NCBI GenBank assembly: GCA_046729255.1
Contig: JBKPGF010000004.1
Location: 47,602-111,601, forward strand
Length of the DNA stretch: 64,000 nucleotides
Source of the DNA: PALSA-612 sp046729255
GTDB taxonomy: Bacteria; Actinomycetota; Thermoleophilia; Gaiellales; Gaiellaceae
Reading direction: 5' to 3'
How positions within the stretch are numbered: position 1 is the stretch's first letter; every line of letters begins with the position of its first letter. A program made the position numbers and the translations under genes. Below, in pieces: positions 1 through 8,648 of this stretch. Below the pieces are notes generated by a model that saw nothing but the letters and a program-made list of their open reading frames with translations, was not told the origin of the DNA and ran no database searches.

Positions 1-746
1 ACGTCATCCTCACGATCGACAGCTCCGGCTCGATGTTCGCGAAGGACGTGCCGCCCACACGCCTCGCGGCCGCACAGGAGGCTGTGCGCCGCTTCCTCGA
101 GAAGCTTCCCGACCGCTATCGCGTCGGCGTCGTGACATTCTCGTCCGAGGCTCAGGTCGTGGCGCCGATGACGCTCGACCGCCAGGTCGTGCGGGAAGCG
201 GTCGACTTCCTCTATCCGGGACGAGGCACCGCGATCGGTGATGCGCTCGCCAGATCGGTCGAGCTCGCCCAGGGCGCGAGCGCGACGGAGACGGGCGAGC
301 CGCTGCCGGCGGAGCCCCCGTCCGAGCCCGACGACCCCGACCAGCCCGTAACCGCGATCCTCATGCTCTCGGACGGCTCCCAGACGGCCGGCATCCTTCA
401 GCCGTTCGAAGGCGCCGCCCAGGCGAAGAGCGCGAAGATCCCCGTCTACACGGTGGCACTCGGCACGCCGGAGGGCACGGTCACCTTCGACCGCTACGGA
501 TCGTCGAGGACGATCCCGGTGCCGCCCGACCCGGTGACGCTCGAGCAGATCGCCGACGACACGGGTGGCGAGTTCTACGCGGCCGTCTCGGGTGCGAGGC
601 TCAACCAGGTCTACGAGCGGCTGGGCAAGCAGATCGGGCGCTACGACAAGCAGCGTGAGACGACAGACATGGTCGCTGCCGCCGCCGCGGTGCTGCTGCT
701 CAGCGCCGGCCTCCTAGCCGGCCTCTGGTTCCCCCGCATCCCCTAA
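1..746 (+). CDS. VWA-domain membrane protein (5' partial)
   Basis: The reading frame is open from base 3, ahead of the first ATG at 33, so the start lies outside the window. The first visible residues include DSSGSM, the DxSxS metal-ion-dependent adhesion site of a von Willebrand factor A domain. A Rossmann-like VWA core follows (VGVVTFSS, GRGTAIGDAL with the conserved Thr, ILMLSDGSQT). Near the C-terminus is one membrane helix (residues about 212-232 counted from base 33) followed by FPRIP. Proteins of this kind (BatA/BatB-like) bind protein partners at the membrane through a chelated metal; the partner is unknown here. The gene ends convergent with glyS, and the two stop codons form the feet of one hairpin. 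Confidence 0.85.
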   Translation, partial: VILTIDSSGSMFAKDVPPTRLAAAQEAVRRFLEKLPDRYRVGVVTFSSEAQVVAPMTLDRQVVREAVDFLYPGRGTAIGDALARSVELAQGASATETGEPLPAEPPSEPDDPDQPVTAILMLSDGSQTAGILQPFEGAAQAKSAKIPVYTVALGTPEGTVTFDRYGSSRTIPVPPDPVTLEQIADDTGGEFYAAVSGARLNQVYERLGKQIGRYDKQRETTDMVAAAAAVLLLSAGLLAGLWFPRIP

Positions 747-773
747 GCGTTTCCGGCCGTCCGGGGACGCTTA
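744..773. terminator. Stop-to-stop bidirectional hairpin
   Basis: A 13-bp stem (two G-T pairs) with a CCGT loop separates the convergent VWA and glyS genes. Its outer bases are the TAA stop of the VWA gene (744-746) and, on the other strand, the TAA stop of glyS (771-773). It has no long T tract, so termination on both strands is inferred from position and symmetry. Confidence 0.6.
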
Positions 774-2603
774 GAGCGGGATCTGGGAGAGGTCGCCGAG
801 CCGACCGACGGCTTGGCGCACGTCGCGCAGCAGCCGTAGCCGGTTAGCCTGCAGGCGCTCGTCGGGATCCATGACGAGTACGTCGTCGAAGAACCGTGCG
901 ACGACGGGCGCAAGGGCGACGGCCCACTCGAAGACGCCCTCGTAGCCGACGTCCGGGTCCGGCTCGCCCCGTAGAGCCTCGGCGAGGTCGCGTTCGGCAG
1001 GATCGGCGAGCAGCGAGTCGTCCACCGCCGCGTCGTCTGCCTTGTCGCCGACGATGCGCGCCGCCCGCGTGTGTACCTCGTGGACTGCTCCGAGATCCCG
1101 GGCGGCGAGGAACTGTGCAAGCTCGGCGACGGCGCCGACATGCGCTGCGTCGCCACGTCGTGCCGCCCGCACGAACTCGACGGGGACGTCGAGGTACCCC
1201 TCGAGCCGTTCCTCGACGAACTCGCGAACCTCAGGCGCGAGCACATCGTGCGGAACCGTGACGCCGCCTTCGACCGCCAGCCGGCAGAGGCTGATCGCTG
1301 CCCGCCGCAGCCCGTAGGGGTCGCGAGAGCCGGTCGGGCGGTGGCCGAGCGAGAACGACACCGTTAGCGTGTCGATCTTGTCCGCGGCCGACAGGACGCC
1401 GCCGGCCTCAGTTGTCGGCAGCGGCGCATCGGCGCCGTCGGGGAGGTACTGCTCGGCGATAGCGGTGCAGACGACGTCGTGCTTGCCGGCGAAGAGCGCG
1501 TACTGGGCGCCGATGACGCCCTCCAGCTCGGGGAACTCGCGGACGAGCTCCGATGCCTGGTCCGCCTTCGCGAGCCGGGCCGCCTCGACCGTGTCCTCAC
1601 GACCACCCAGCTGCCCTACGAGCTCGACCAGCCGCGTTGTCTTGTCGGCGAACGTGCCGCCGCCTTCGAAGAACGTGATCCGGTCGAGCCGGTTCGCCAG
1701 CTCCTCGATCCCGACCGCGACGTCTCGGTCGAACGTGAACGCCGCATCCTCGAGCCGCGCGTCCAGCACGCGCGTGTACCCGGGACGAGTGACATCCACC
1801 TCGCCGCCTGCAGCCACGACGGCGAAGCGGTTCTCGCCGAGCGGGAAGTACCGCTGGTGGCTCTGCATGGCCGTCACGATCACGCGCTCGGGCAGGCGCA
1901 GGAACCGCTCGTCGAACTCCGAGCCGAAGACGAGCGGCCACTCGACCATGTACACGACCTCGTCGAGCTTCCCGAGCGGGTCCTGCCAGTCGCCGAGCGC
2001 ATCGAGCGCCTCCACGATCTGGCGGCGCCGCTCGGGCGCGTCGGGCTCGACGTTCGCGGCCCGCAACGTCGAGGCGTACTCCTGCGCGGACGGAACTTCG
2101 AGCTCGCCGTGCGTGAAACGGTGACCGAACGTCATTCCATGCCCGGCCAGCGTCTCGGCGTCGAGCTTCTCGCAGAACCACCGCACCGGACGGGCGAAAC
2201 GGAGGCCGCCGCCGTCCCAGCGCATCGACTTCGTGAACTGGAAGCCGTGCACGATGGCACGCAGCCGGTCGAGCAACGGTTCGCCGTGCAGGAGGTCGCC
2301 GGGAACGCGCGCCCACAGGTGGCCGTCCCGCTCCTCGAGGTCCCCCTCGGTCAGCCCGTAGCGCTTGGCGAAACCTGCCGCCGCCTGCTCGCGCCGCTCG
2401 GCCGGCGGGCCCTTGACCAGCTGTTCCTCGGCAGTCTCCGGCAGCTCGTCGACGACGAAGGCGATGCGCCGCGGCGTGACGTAGACGTGCGACGGGTCGA
2501 CGCCGAGCTGCGCGCGCACGAGCGTGGGCAGCTGCGCCTCCGCCTCCTTGCAGGCGGACGCCGGCAGCTCCTCGCAGCCGATCTCAAGCAGGAGCGCCGG
2601 CAT
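771..2603 (-). CDS. glyS: Glycine--tRNA ligase beta subunit
   Basis: 610 residues. With GlyQ it forms the alpha2beta2 bacterial glycyl-tRNA synthetase; the beta chain carries tRNA recognition. It opens with MPALLLEIGCEELPA, the family's N-terminal signature, and has the expected TPRR and NRLDRITFFEGGG blocks and a DALR-like anticodon-binding C-terminal region. I chose the ATG at 2603, which overlaps the end of glyQ by 20 bases, over the longer open frame because homologues start at this motif. It is somewhat shorter than the roughly 690 residues of E. coli GlyS. It is translationally coupled to glyQ. Confidence 0.95.
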   Translation of the reverse strand: MPALLLEIGCEELPASACKEAEAQLPTLVRAQLGVDPSHVYVTPRRIAFVVDELPETAEEQLVKGPPAERREQAAAGFAKRYGLTEGDLEERDGHLWARVPGDLLHGEPLLDRLRAIVHGFQFTKSMRWDGGGLRFARPVRWFCEKLDAETLAGHGMTFGHRFTHGELEVPSAQEYASTLRAANVEPDAPERRRQIVEALDALGDWQDPLGKLDEVVYMVEWPLVFGSEFDERFLRLPERVIVTAMQSHQRYFPLGENRFAVVAAGGEVDVTRPGYTRVLDARLEDAAFTFDRDVAVGIEELANRLDRITFFEGGGTFADKTTRLVELVGQLGGREDTVEAARLAKADQASELVREFPELEGVIGAQYALFAGKHDVVCTAIAEQYLPDGADAPLPTTEAGGVLSAADKIDTLTVSFSLGHRPTGSRDPYGLRRAAISLCRLAVEGGVTVPHDVLAPEVREFVEERLEGYLDVPVEFVRAARRGDAAHVGAVAELAQFLAARDLGAVHEVHTRAARIVGDKADDAAVDDSLLADPAERDLAEALRGEPDPDVGYEGVFEWAVALAPVVARFFDDVLVMDPDERLQANRLRLLRDVRQAVGRLGDLSQIPL

Positions 2604-3450
2604 CGAGCGTCTCCACGTAGAGGCGGGCCACCGTGAGGGTGAGGTTCCGTGCCCGGAGGATGTAGGCGGCGCGCTCCGTCGCCGAGACCGCACCGCGGGC
2701 GTCGAGCAGATTGAGGAGGTGGGAGCACTTCAGCGCCTGGTCGTACGCGGGCAGCGGTAGCCCGCGCTCGACCAGGTGTGCACCCTCCTTCTCGTGCTCC
2801 GTGAAGCGGCGCGCGAGCACGTCGACGGGCGCCTCCTCGAAGTTGTAGATCGACCACTGGCGCTCGTTCTCGCGGTAGACGTCCCCCCAGGTGAGGCCGG
2901 GCGCCCACTCGAGGTCGAACGCCGTCCTCTTCCCCTGGAGGAACATCGCCAGCCGCTCGAGCCCCATGGTGATCTCGGCGGGAATCACGTCCAGCTCGAT
3001 GCCGCCGACCTGCTGGAAGTACGTGAACTGCGTGATCTCCATGCCGTCGCACCACACCTCCCACCCGAGGCCCCACGCGCCGATCGAGGGCTGCTCCCAG
3101 TCGTCCTCGACGAGCCTGATGTCGTGCCGTTCGATGTCGATGCCGATGGCCGAGAGCGAGCCGACGTAGAGGTCGAGCACGTTTTCCGGCGCAGGCTTGA
3201 GGATCACCTGGTACTGGAAGTAGTGCTGAAAGCGGAACGGGTTCTCGCCGTAGCGGCCGTCGGGCGGGCGTATGCACGGTTCGACATACGCGGCTTTCCA
3301 CGGATGCGGGCCGAGACTGCGGAGGAACGTCGCCGGATTTGCGGTTCCCGCGCCGAGCTCCGTGTGGTACGACTGCATGATCGCGCAGCCCTGCTCCCCC
3401 CAGTAGGCGTGGAGCGCCGCGATCATCTCCTGGTAGTTGAGGGCCGCCAC
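2584..3450 (-). CDS. glyQ: Glycine--tRNA ligase alpha subunit
   Basis: 288 residues, the usual GlyQ length. This is the catalytic class II subunit that makes glycyl-adenylate. Diagnostic stretches are YWGEQGCAIMQ near residue 15, the RPPDGRYGENPFR motif near 60, WGLGWEVW and TYFQQVGG. The start is GTG. A TAGGCT hexamer at 3457-3462 on the minus strand lies six bases before the start and overlaps the stop codon of the upstream gene, suggesting a private leaderless promoter. The gene precedes and overlaps glyS. Confidence 0.96.
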   Translation of the reverse strand: MAALNYQEMIAALHAYWGEQGCAIMQSYHTELGAGTANPATFLRSLGPHPWKAAYVEPCIRPPDGRYGENPFRFQHYFQYQVILKPAPENVLDLYVGSLSAIGIDIERHDIRLVEDDWEQPSIGAWGLGWEVWCDGMEITQFTYFQQVGGIELDVIPAEITMGLERLAMFLQGKRTAFDLEWAPGLTWGDVYRENERQWSIYNFEEAPVDVLARRFTEHEKEGAHLVERGLPLPAYDQALKCSHLLNLLDARGAVSATERAAYILRARNLTLTVARLYVETLDAGAPA

Positions 3451-3454
3451 CCGC

Positions 3455-3880
3455 CTAGCCTATGGACTGCCCGAGGATCCAGGCGAGCGGATCGGCGAGG
3501 ATCTCGTCGAGCAGTCCCCCGAGCAGCGAGCCGAGCACGCCCTTGCCGGCAGTGTCCTCCGCCGCCCGCTCGACGCCGGCCCGTAAGGCGCGGTTGATCG
3601 TCTCCTTGTCCCAGCGGACGTCGGACGCGTTCGCCGAAGGCACGAAGGAGAGCACGAGCTCCTCGCGCGACGTCCCGAGCTCGCAGGCGGCGCCGCTGAT
3701 CGCGGAGAGCGCGAAGCGCTGAACCGCTCCGTCGATCCCGCCTCCCTCGAAGTCGGCCTCGGTAGTACAGGGGTTGGCGATCCTCGTCTCGCCGAAGTCG
3801 AGAGCGCCCATTGCGAGCTCCACGCCGATGAGCACCCCGACTGCGACGAGCAGCGCCGCGAGCACGCGAACAGGCTTCAC
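3455..3880 (-). CDS. Exported or membrane-anchored hypothetical protein
   Basis: 141 residues; not recognised. It has an N-terminal hydrophobic segment (residues 4-26) that could be a signal peptide or anchor, two cysteines (in NPCTT and GAACE) that could pair outside the membrane, and a Gly/Leu-rich amphipathic C-terminus (LGSLLGGLLDEIL). The start overlaps the MFS gene stop by 4 bases, so the two are co-translated. Because the exporter has a large outer segment near its C-terminus, this protein may be an accessory to it; that is inference from coupling only. Confidence 0.65.
   Translation of the reverse strand: MKPVRVLAALLVAVGVLIGVELAMGALDFGETRIANPCTTEADFEGGGIDGAVQRFALSAISGAACELGTSREELVLSFVPSANASDVRWDKETINRALRAGVERAAEDTAGKGVLGSLLGGLLDEILADPLAWILGQSIG
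3457..3462 (-). promoter_or_regulatory. Candidate -10 of a leaderless glyQ promoter
   Basis: TAGGCT (TANNNT) followed by six bases and the GTG of glyQ. The last T is also the first base of the TAG stop of the upstream gene. No convincing -35 was seen. Confidence 0.4.
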
Positions 3881-5235
3881 GTCGCTCTCCGCAGCCGCGA
3901 CGCCGGGATCAGAGCCAGCAGGGCGAGCAGCGCCGAGAGGGCGAACGAGGACCGGAAGCCGCGCGTGACGACGCTCTCGAGCGTCGTGATGAGATCGTCC
4001 CGCATCTCCCGCAGGCCGCTGTCGCTAGCGGCACCGCGTTCGTCGAACGGCCGTGCGAGGTCTGGGACCTCGCCTTTCTTCGCGTCGTCTAACGCCTCGC
4101 GCAGGTCGAGAGCGATCGGCACCTTCTGACGGAGGTCGGCGTTCCCCTCGAGCACGACCTGAGCGCCCGCCAGCAGCGCCTTGTCGTCAGAGCCCGAGAG
4201 CGTCTCCGACAGCAACGGCGCGATGAGGGCAAGCGCGAGCACGAGGCCTGCGTGGCGAGCACCGACGGTCATGAGAACGCTCCGTATCGCCCGACCCTCG
4301 GGATCGAGCGCTACTCCGGTCAGCGCAGGAACCGCCAGCCCGAGCCCGGCGCCGCAGAACGCGAGCGCCAGCGCCACGAGCAGATTCGAGATTCGAGGCA
4401 GCATCGCCAGCGCGACGAGGCCGCCCGCCAGCAGCGCCGCGCCTCCGAGTGCAGCGGTACGGGTCTCCAGGGTGGCTGCAAGAGGGCGTACGGCGAGCGT
4501 TGCCGCCGGGAGCGCACTCACCACGAGCGCGCCGGCGACCGGGTCGAGCGACCAGACGGTGATCACGAGCAGCACAGAGAGGAAGAGCGCTCCCACGAGC
4601 GCGCCGAACACGAGCCCGAGGCCCGTGTCAGCGGCGAGCGCGTGCGGTCTCTCCCCGCGCTCACGAGGCTCGGGCGAGAGGCCGCGCACACGCGCATCCG
4701 TCATCGCCGCCAACGCGACGAGGGCGAGCGGCACCTGGACGACGAAGATCGCCCGCCAGTCGAACAGCTGTGTCAGCACTCCTCCCAAGGCAGGGCCGGC
4801 GGCGGCGCCGAACGTCCCTGCCATCGTCCAGACGACCGCACCGCGGGCCGTAGAGCCGGTGAACGCCGCCAGGCCACGCAGCGACGCGGCCAGGAGCAGC
4901 GTGCCTCCGAGCGCCTGCAGGCAGCGAAAGCCGATGAGGACGTCGAGCGTCCACGACGCTGCGCAGCCGGCTGATCCCGCCGCGAAGAGGGCGACGCCGA
5001 CGATGCCCGTCGGGCGAGGGCGCAGGCGGCGCGCGAAGGGAACCAGGCAGAAAGCCCCGACGGCGACGACGAGGTTGTACGAAGAGATCACCCACGAGAC
5101 GCCGACGAGCGTCGTGTCGAACTCGCCGTAGAGAGCGGGCAGCGCGAGCACCACGATAGATGAGTCCGCGAACGCGACCGCTACGCCCGTCGCGAGTGCG
5201 ATCGTGAGGACGCGCGTGCGGTCGGGTCGACGCAC
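3877..5235 (-). CDS. MFS transporter, DHA2-like drug exporter
   Basis: 452 residues, about 12 to 14 hydrophobic helices. The N-terminal half has MFS features: an acidic residue in helix 1 (FADSSIVVLALPAL), the loop RRLRPRPTG, and a motif C-like GxxxGPxxGG stretch (TFGAAAGPALGGVLTQ) typical of antiporters. Between the last helices lies a hydrophilic segment of about 90 residues (roughly 345-430) probably outside the membrane. GTG start, abutting the stop of the upstream acetyltransferase with no spacer. Predicted role: proton-driven export of small molecules from the cytoplasm; substrate unknown. Confidence 0.85.
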   Translation of the reverse strand: MRRPDRTRVLTIALATGVAVAFADSSIVVLALPALYGEFDTTLVGVSWVISSYNLVVAVGAFCLVPFARRLRPRPTGIVGVALFAAGSAGCAASWTLDVLIGFRCLQALGGTLLLAASLRGLAAFTGSTARGAVVWTMAGTFGAAAGPALGGVLTQLFDWRAIFVVQVPLALVALAAMTDARVRGLSPEPRERGERPHALAADTGLGLVFGALVGALFLSVLLVITVWSLDPVAGALVVSALPAATLAVRPLAATLETRTAALGGAALLAGGLVALAMLPRISNLLVALALAFCGAGLGLAVPALTGVALDPEGRAIRSVLMTVGARHAGLVLALALIAPLLSETLSGSDDKALLAGAQVVLEGNADLRQKVPIALDLREALDDAKKGEVPDLARPFDERGAASDSGLREMRDDLITTLESVVTRGFRSSFALSALLALLALIPASRLRRAT

Positions 5236-5655
5236 CTAAGGCCGGCGGCGCTCCATCAGCCGCTCACCCGGCGGACCGAAGCCGAAGCGCTCGTACAGCC
5301 GCTGGGCATCTCTCGTGTGCAGCAGCCAGTGCGCCTCGGCAAACGGGCTGTGCTCCACGGCCTCGCGAACGAGCTCCACGCCGAGCCCATTGCCCCGATG
5401 CTCCTCCAGCACGTAGACGTCGGCGAGGTACGCGAGCGTGTGGCCGTCCGAGAACGTCCGTGCGAAGCCGACCTGCTCCTTGTCGCGATAGAGCCCGACG
5501 ACGCGTGATGCGCCGCGCACGAGCTCCTCGACCACGGCCCTCGGGCGTCCCGCCGCCCAGTACGACTCCTCCGACAGGTAGCGGTGAACGGCGTCGATGT
5601 CGACGCGGTCGACGTCGTCGTCGAGCTCGTAGCCGCCGGGCAGCTCCCGCCTCAT
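5236..5655 (-). CDS. GNAT family N-acetyltransferase
   Basis: 139 residues, a single GNAT domain. The motif A region reads ADVYVLEEHRGNGLGVELV (residues about 88-106), with the R/Q-x-x-G-x-G acetyl-CoA pyrophosphate loop as RGNGLG, and the C-terminal YERFGF element is present. It would transfer an acetyl group from acetyl-CoA to an amine; the substrate cannot be read from the sequence. It is the first gene of the unit with the MFS exporter, so a resistance or detoxification role is possible but unproven. Confidence 0.85.
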   Translation of the reverse strand: MRRELPGGYELDDDVDRVDIDAVHRYLSEESYWAAGRPRAVVEELVRGASRVVGLYRDKEQVGFARTFSDGHTLAYLADVYVLEEHRGNGLGVELVREAVEHSPFAEAHWLLHTRDAQRLYERFGFGPPGERLMERRRP

Positions 5656-5717
5656 CGCGGCGCCAGTCTCGCAGAACGGACGCGGGCCCTCGTACTACGG
5701 GATGGCCTGCGCCCCGT

Positions 5718-5981
5718 TCACGCTTTCCCCCTGGACAGGCGTGCGAGCAGCCGCGTGCGCAGGTCGCGCTCCATCTCGGCCGCCTCCTCATCCGCGAGCC
5801 GCGACTCGAGCGCCTCGCGAATCATCCGCTCCTCGAGCAGCTGACTCCTGGCCGCCTCGAGCTCGTCGGCGAGCATCGTGATCGCCTTCGCGGCTGCCTT
5901 CACCTCGGCTCGGGGGTCGGACGAGAGGCCTTGAGCCCAGCCTCGTAGCTCATCGACCTGCCCATCGTCCACGTCTGCCAT
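5718..5981 (-). CDS. Small coiled-coil hypothetical protein
   Basis: 87 residues from the ATG at 5981; a TTG at 6008 would add nine. It is almost wholly helical and charged, with heptad-like Leu/Ala spacing from residue 30 on (ADELEAARSQLLEERMI, RDLRTRLLARL). No membrane segment or catalytic motif. It sits between recO and the acetyltransferase on the same strand. Function unknown. Confidence 0.6.
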   Translation of the reverse strand: MADVDDGQVDELRGWAQGLSSDPRAEVKAAAKAITMLADELEAARSQLLEERMIREALESRLADEEAAEMERDLRTRLLARLSRGKA

Positions 5982-6026
5982 CTTCGCGGCAGTACGGGAC
6001 AGGTGCAACCCGGCTTTGCATGGAAA

Positions 6027-6767
6027 TCACGCTGAGAGCGTGCGTAATCGAAATCCGCCGTGGAACTCGTACGACGCGGACACGACCGCAAGCGCGTCGC
6101 GCGCCCCCCGCTCCGTCACTCCAGCCTCACCCGCTTCGGCGAGCGGCCGGCGGAGCAGCCCGTCGATGGCCGCGAGACCCTCCGGAGAGAGCGCGAGCGA
6201 CCCGTTGCCGCAGCTCCCACACACGGCGCCGCCGGCGTGAGGGGAATAGCCCGTGATCGGCGATGCGGAGCCGCATTCCGCACAGCTGCCGACATGTGGG
6301 AGATAGCCGGCGAGCCACAACAACTTGAGCTGGAAGGACAGGCCGAGCGGGTCGAGCTCTGCACGTGAGGACTCGCCGGTGGACTCGTCGAGCAGGTCGA
6401 GGAAGCGGGTCAGCGCCGTGAACACGCGGTCGTTCCGCTCCTGCTCCGGGAACAGCCGCAGCACGGCCTCGGCGGCCACGAGACCGATCGCCGACCGGCG
6501 CGCGTCGTCGCGGATCGAAGCGTGGGAGCGGACGAGTGACGCGCCCGTCACCGTCTGCAGCTCGCCGCGGCCCTCGTGGAAGACGAGCTCGACGTGCGAC
6601 AGCGGCTCGAGGCGGCCCCCGAACCGTGAGCGGGTCTTCCGCGCGCCCTTGGCGATCGCCCCCACGCGCCCGCGATCCAGCGTGTAGAGGTGGAGAATCC
6701 GGTCTGCCTCGGAGAAGCGCAGCGAGCGCAGGACGACGGCTTCCGTCGTGACGCTTCGCCCGGCCAT
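6027..6767 (-). CDS. recO: DNA repair protein RecO
   Basis: 246 residues, normal length. RecO, with RecR, loads RecA onto SSB-covered single-stranded DNA in RecF-pathway repair. The N-terminal OB fold starts TTEAVVLRSLRFSEADRIL. The C-terminal part has the CxxC...CxxC zinc knuckle (CAEC near residue 166 and CGSCG near 188). ATG start; a TAGACT hexamer lies seven bases before it, so the message is probably leaderless. Confidence 0.95.
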   Translation of the reverse strand: MAGRSVTTEAVVLRSLRFSEADRILHLYTLDRGRVGAIAKGARKTRSRFGGRLEPLSHVELVFHEGRGELQTVTGASLVRSHASIRDDARRSAIGLVAAEAVLRLFPEQERNDRVFTALTRFLDLLDESTGESSRAELDPLGLSFQLKLLWLAGYLPHVGSCAECGSASPITGYSPHAGGAVCGSCGNGSLALSPEGLAAIDGLLRRPLAEAGEAGVTERGARDALAVVSASYEFHGGFRLRTLSA

Positions 6768-6774
6768 TACGGCC

Positions 6775-6780
6775 AGTCTA
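6775..6780 (-). promoter_or_regulatory. Candidate -10 of a leaderless recO promoter
   Basis: TAGACT on the minus strand, seven bases before the recO ATG; no Shine-Dalgarno sequence is present between them. Confidence 0.4.
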
Positions 6781-6919
6781 GAGAGGGCACGCGCCGGCCT
6801 CCTTCAGGGGGGCCACCCCATGCCTCCTCCCGGTTTCAGCCTACCGGGGAAGTTGTCGCGTGTCTGAAGCGGAATCGTGACGAAAGTGCAACTCCTGCCG
6901 CGGTGCGCAGGGCGGCACG

Positions 6920-7849
6920 TCAACGTTCCGACAGCGCGGGGCATCCCGGCGCACCAGTTGCCTGCCGCACGCCGTCCCGAATCGCCGCCGCCGTCGCGTC
7001 GGCCGCAGCGACGTAAACCGCAAGCGGATCCACCTCTCGCTCGTTCGTCGCAGCGAAGAAGACCGCATCGCCGTCGAAAGGCGTCCACACCGGGTCGACG
7101 GCACGAGCCAGGCCAGCCTGAGCAGCCCGCGCAGCGACCCACGCTTCGGTCTTCGTGAGCGTCGCGTCGGTGACGATACAAACGAGCGTCGTCGCCTCCC
7201 CGCTGGGGTCCGCCGCTCTTTCGGCGAGAACGGCCGCCGAGCGCACGTACGCGTCGTCCCGCCAGATGCCGGCGAGCACCGAGCCATCTTCGGCAAGCAC
7301 CTCGCCGACGGCGTTCACCGCGGCCAACGCGGCCACGACCCCTCCGCCGGCGATCTCACACGCGGCGATCCCCAGACCGCCCTTCGTCCGGCCATCGCGC
7401 ATCAGCTTGCCGACAGTGCACCCGGTCCCCACGCCGACACTCCCACGCTCCGGCTGAGGCGTGGCCGCTTCGCACGCCGCGTAGCCCGAGCCTGCGTCGG
7501 GCTTCGCCTCTGGGCTCCCGAGCCCGAGGTCGTAGACCACCGCGCTCGCTACCACGGGCACCGGTCCCGTCGACATCGGATAGCCGCGGCTGCGCTCGCC
7601 CAGCCACCGTACGACACCGTCCGCTGCGGCCAGGCCGAACGCGCTCCCGCCCGTGAGGAGGATCGCGTTCGCCCCAGGGCCCACGCTGGCGGGCGAGAGG
7701 GCGTCTGTCCCCCTCGTCCCGGGAGCTCCGCCGCGAACCTCGCAGGACGCCGTGGTTCCCTCCGGCAGCAGGACGACAGTGCAACCGGTCCAGCCCTCTC
7801 GATCGGTCGAGTGCCCGACGAGCACACCCGCAGGCAGCCGCACCGTCAT
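6920..7849 (-). CDS. P1 family (S58, DmpA/NylC-like) autoproteolytic peptidase
   Basis: 309 residues from the ATG at 7849, which overlaps the mutM stop by 4 bases. P1 peptidases are Ntn-type hydrolases that cut themselves to free an N-terminal nucleophile and then act as aminopeptidases, amidases or esterases. Family blocks visible are ILLTGGSAFGLAAADGV (63-79), GSVGVGTGCTVGK (136-148), ALAAVNAVGEV and TTLVCIVTDA (220-229). By analogy with NylC, Thr220 is the candidate nucleophile; the residue before it is Ala rather than the Asn seen in NylC. No signal peptide, so probably cytoplasmic. The much longer open frame upstream is an artefact of the overlapping genes. Confidence 0.88.
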   Translation of the reverse strand: MTVRLPAGVLVGHSTDREGWTGCTVVLLPEGTTASCEVRGGAPGTRGTDALSPASVGPGANAILLTGGSAFGLAAADGVVRWLGERSRGYPMSTGPVPVVASAVVYDLGLGSPEAKPDAGSGYAACEAATPQPERGSVGVGTGCTVGKLMRDGRTKGGLGIAACEIAGGGVVAALAAVNAVGEVLAEDGSVLAGIWRDDAYVRSAAVLAERAADPSGEATTLVCIVTDATLTKTEAWVAARAAQAGLARAVDPVWTPFDGDAVFFAATNEREVDPLAVYVAAADATAAAIRDGVRQATGAPGCPALSER

Positions 7850-8643
7850 TGCTGGCAGCCGGGGCAGAAGTGCGTGCCTCGACCCGCCACACGCGTCTTC
7901 TCGATGGGCGTGCGACACCTTCGGCACGGCTTGCCCGTCCGTCCGTAGACGCGGAAGTCCTCCTGCATCGAGCCCGATGGATACGCGCCGTCGCCGAGAT
8001 TCGCCCCCTGGCGCTCGATACCCCGCCGGAGTGCGCGACGCACGCCCCGTCGGAGCGCGGCGATCTCCTCCGAATCGAGCTCTACCGCCGGTCGCAAGGG
8101 ATGGAGCCGCGCGTGCCAGAGCGCTTCGTCGGCGTAGATGTTCCCGATCCCGGCCACGACGCGCTGGTCGAGAAGCACGGCTTTCAGAGGCGCGCGCCGC
8201 CGCGCCAGTCGCTCGGCGAGAAAGCCCACCGTAAAGCGCGGGCCGAGCGGCTCCGGGCCGAGACGCGCCGCAAGGTACTCCTCGAGCTCGGAAGGTGCGA
8301 GCACGTGCCACGTTCCGAACCGGCGCACGTCCCGATACGCGAGACCGGATCCATCGTCGAGCTCGATGAGCGCGCGCTCGTGCGTTCCCGGCTGCTCGGG
8401 AAAGCCGCCGGTCATGCGGAGATGCACGACGAGCGCGAGCCCGCCGTCGAAGCGGATGAGCAGATACTTGCCGCGCCGCTCGACGGACGCGACGCGCTCG
8501 CCTTGGAGCTCTGCCTCCACTTCGGACGGCTCGAGCGGCATCGTCAGCCGTTGGTCGTGAACGCGCACGCGCCGGAACGTCCGCCCGAGCAGACGCAGTT
8601 CGAGCTTCGCGCGATACGTCTCTACTTCCGGCAGCTCGGGCAC
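7846..8643 (-). CDS. mutM: Formamidopyrimidine-DNA glycosylase
   Basis: 265 residues from a GTG at 8643, chosen because it places the catalytic proline directly after the initiator Met (PELPEVE). MutM removes 8-oxoguanine and other oxidised purines and nicks the strand by beta,delta elimination. Visible key parts are Pro2/Glu3, the Lys in ERRGKYLL (about 59), the H2TH region with QRVVAGIGNIYADE, and a complete C-terminal zinc finger (CRRC...CPGC). It follows the phosphorylase gene by 5 bases and overlaps the peptidase gene. Confidence 0.95.
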   Translation of the reverse strand: MPELPEVETYRAKLELRLLGRTFRRVRVHDQRLTMPLEPSEVEAELQGERVASVERRGKYLLIRFDGGLALVVHLRMTGGFPEQPGTHERALIELDDGSGLAYRDVRRFGTWHVLAPSELEEYLAARLGPEPLGPRFTVGFLAERLARRRAPLKAVLLDQRVVAGIGNIYADEALWHARLHPLRPAVELDSEEIAALRRGVRRALRRGIERQGANLGDGAYPSGSMQEDFRVYGRTGKPCRRCRTPIEKTRVAGRGTHFCPGCQQ

Positions 8644-8648
8644 GGCGC

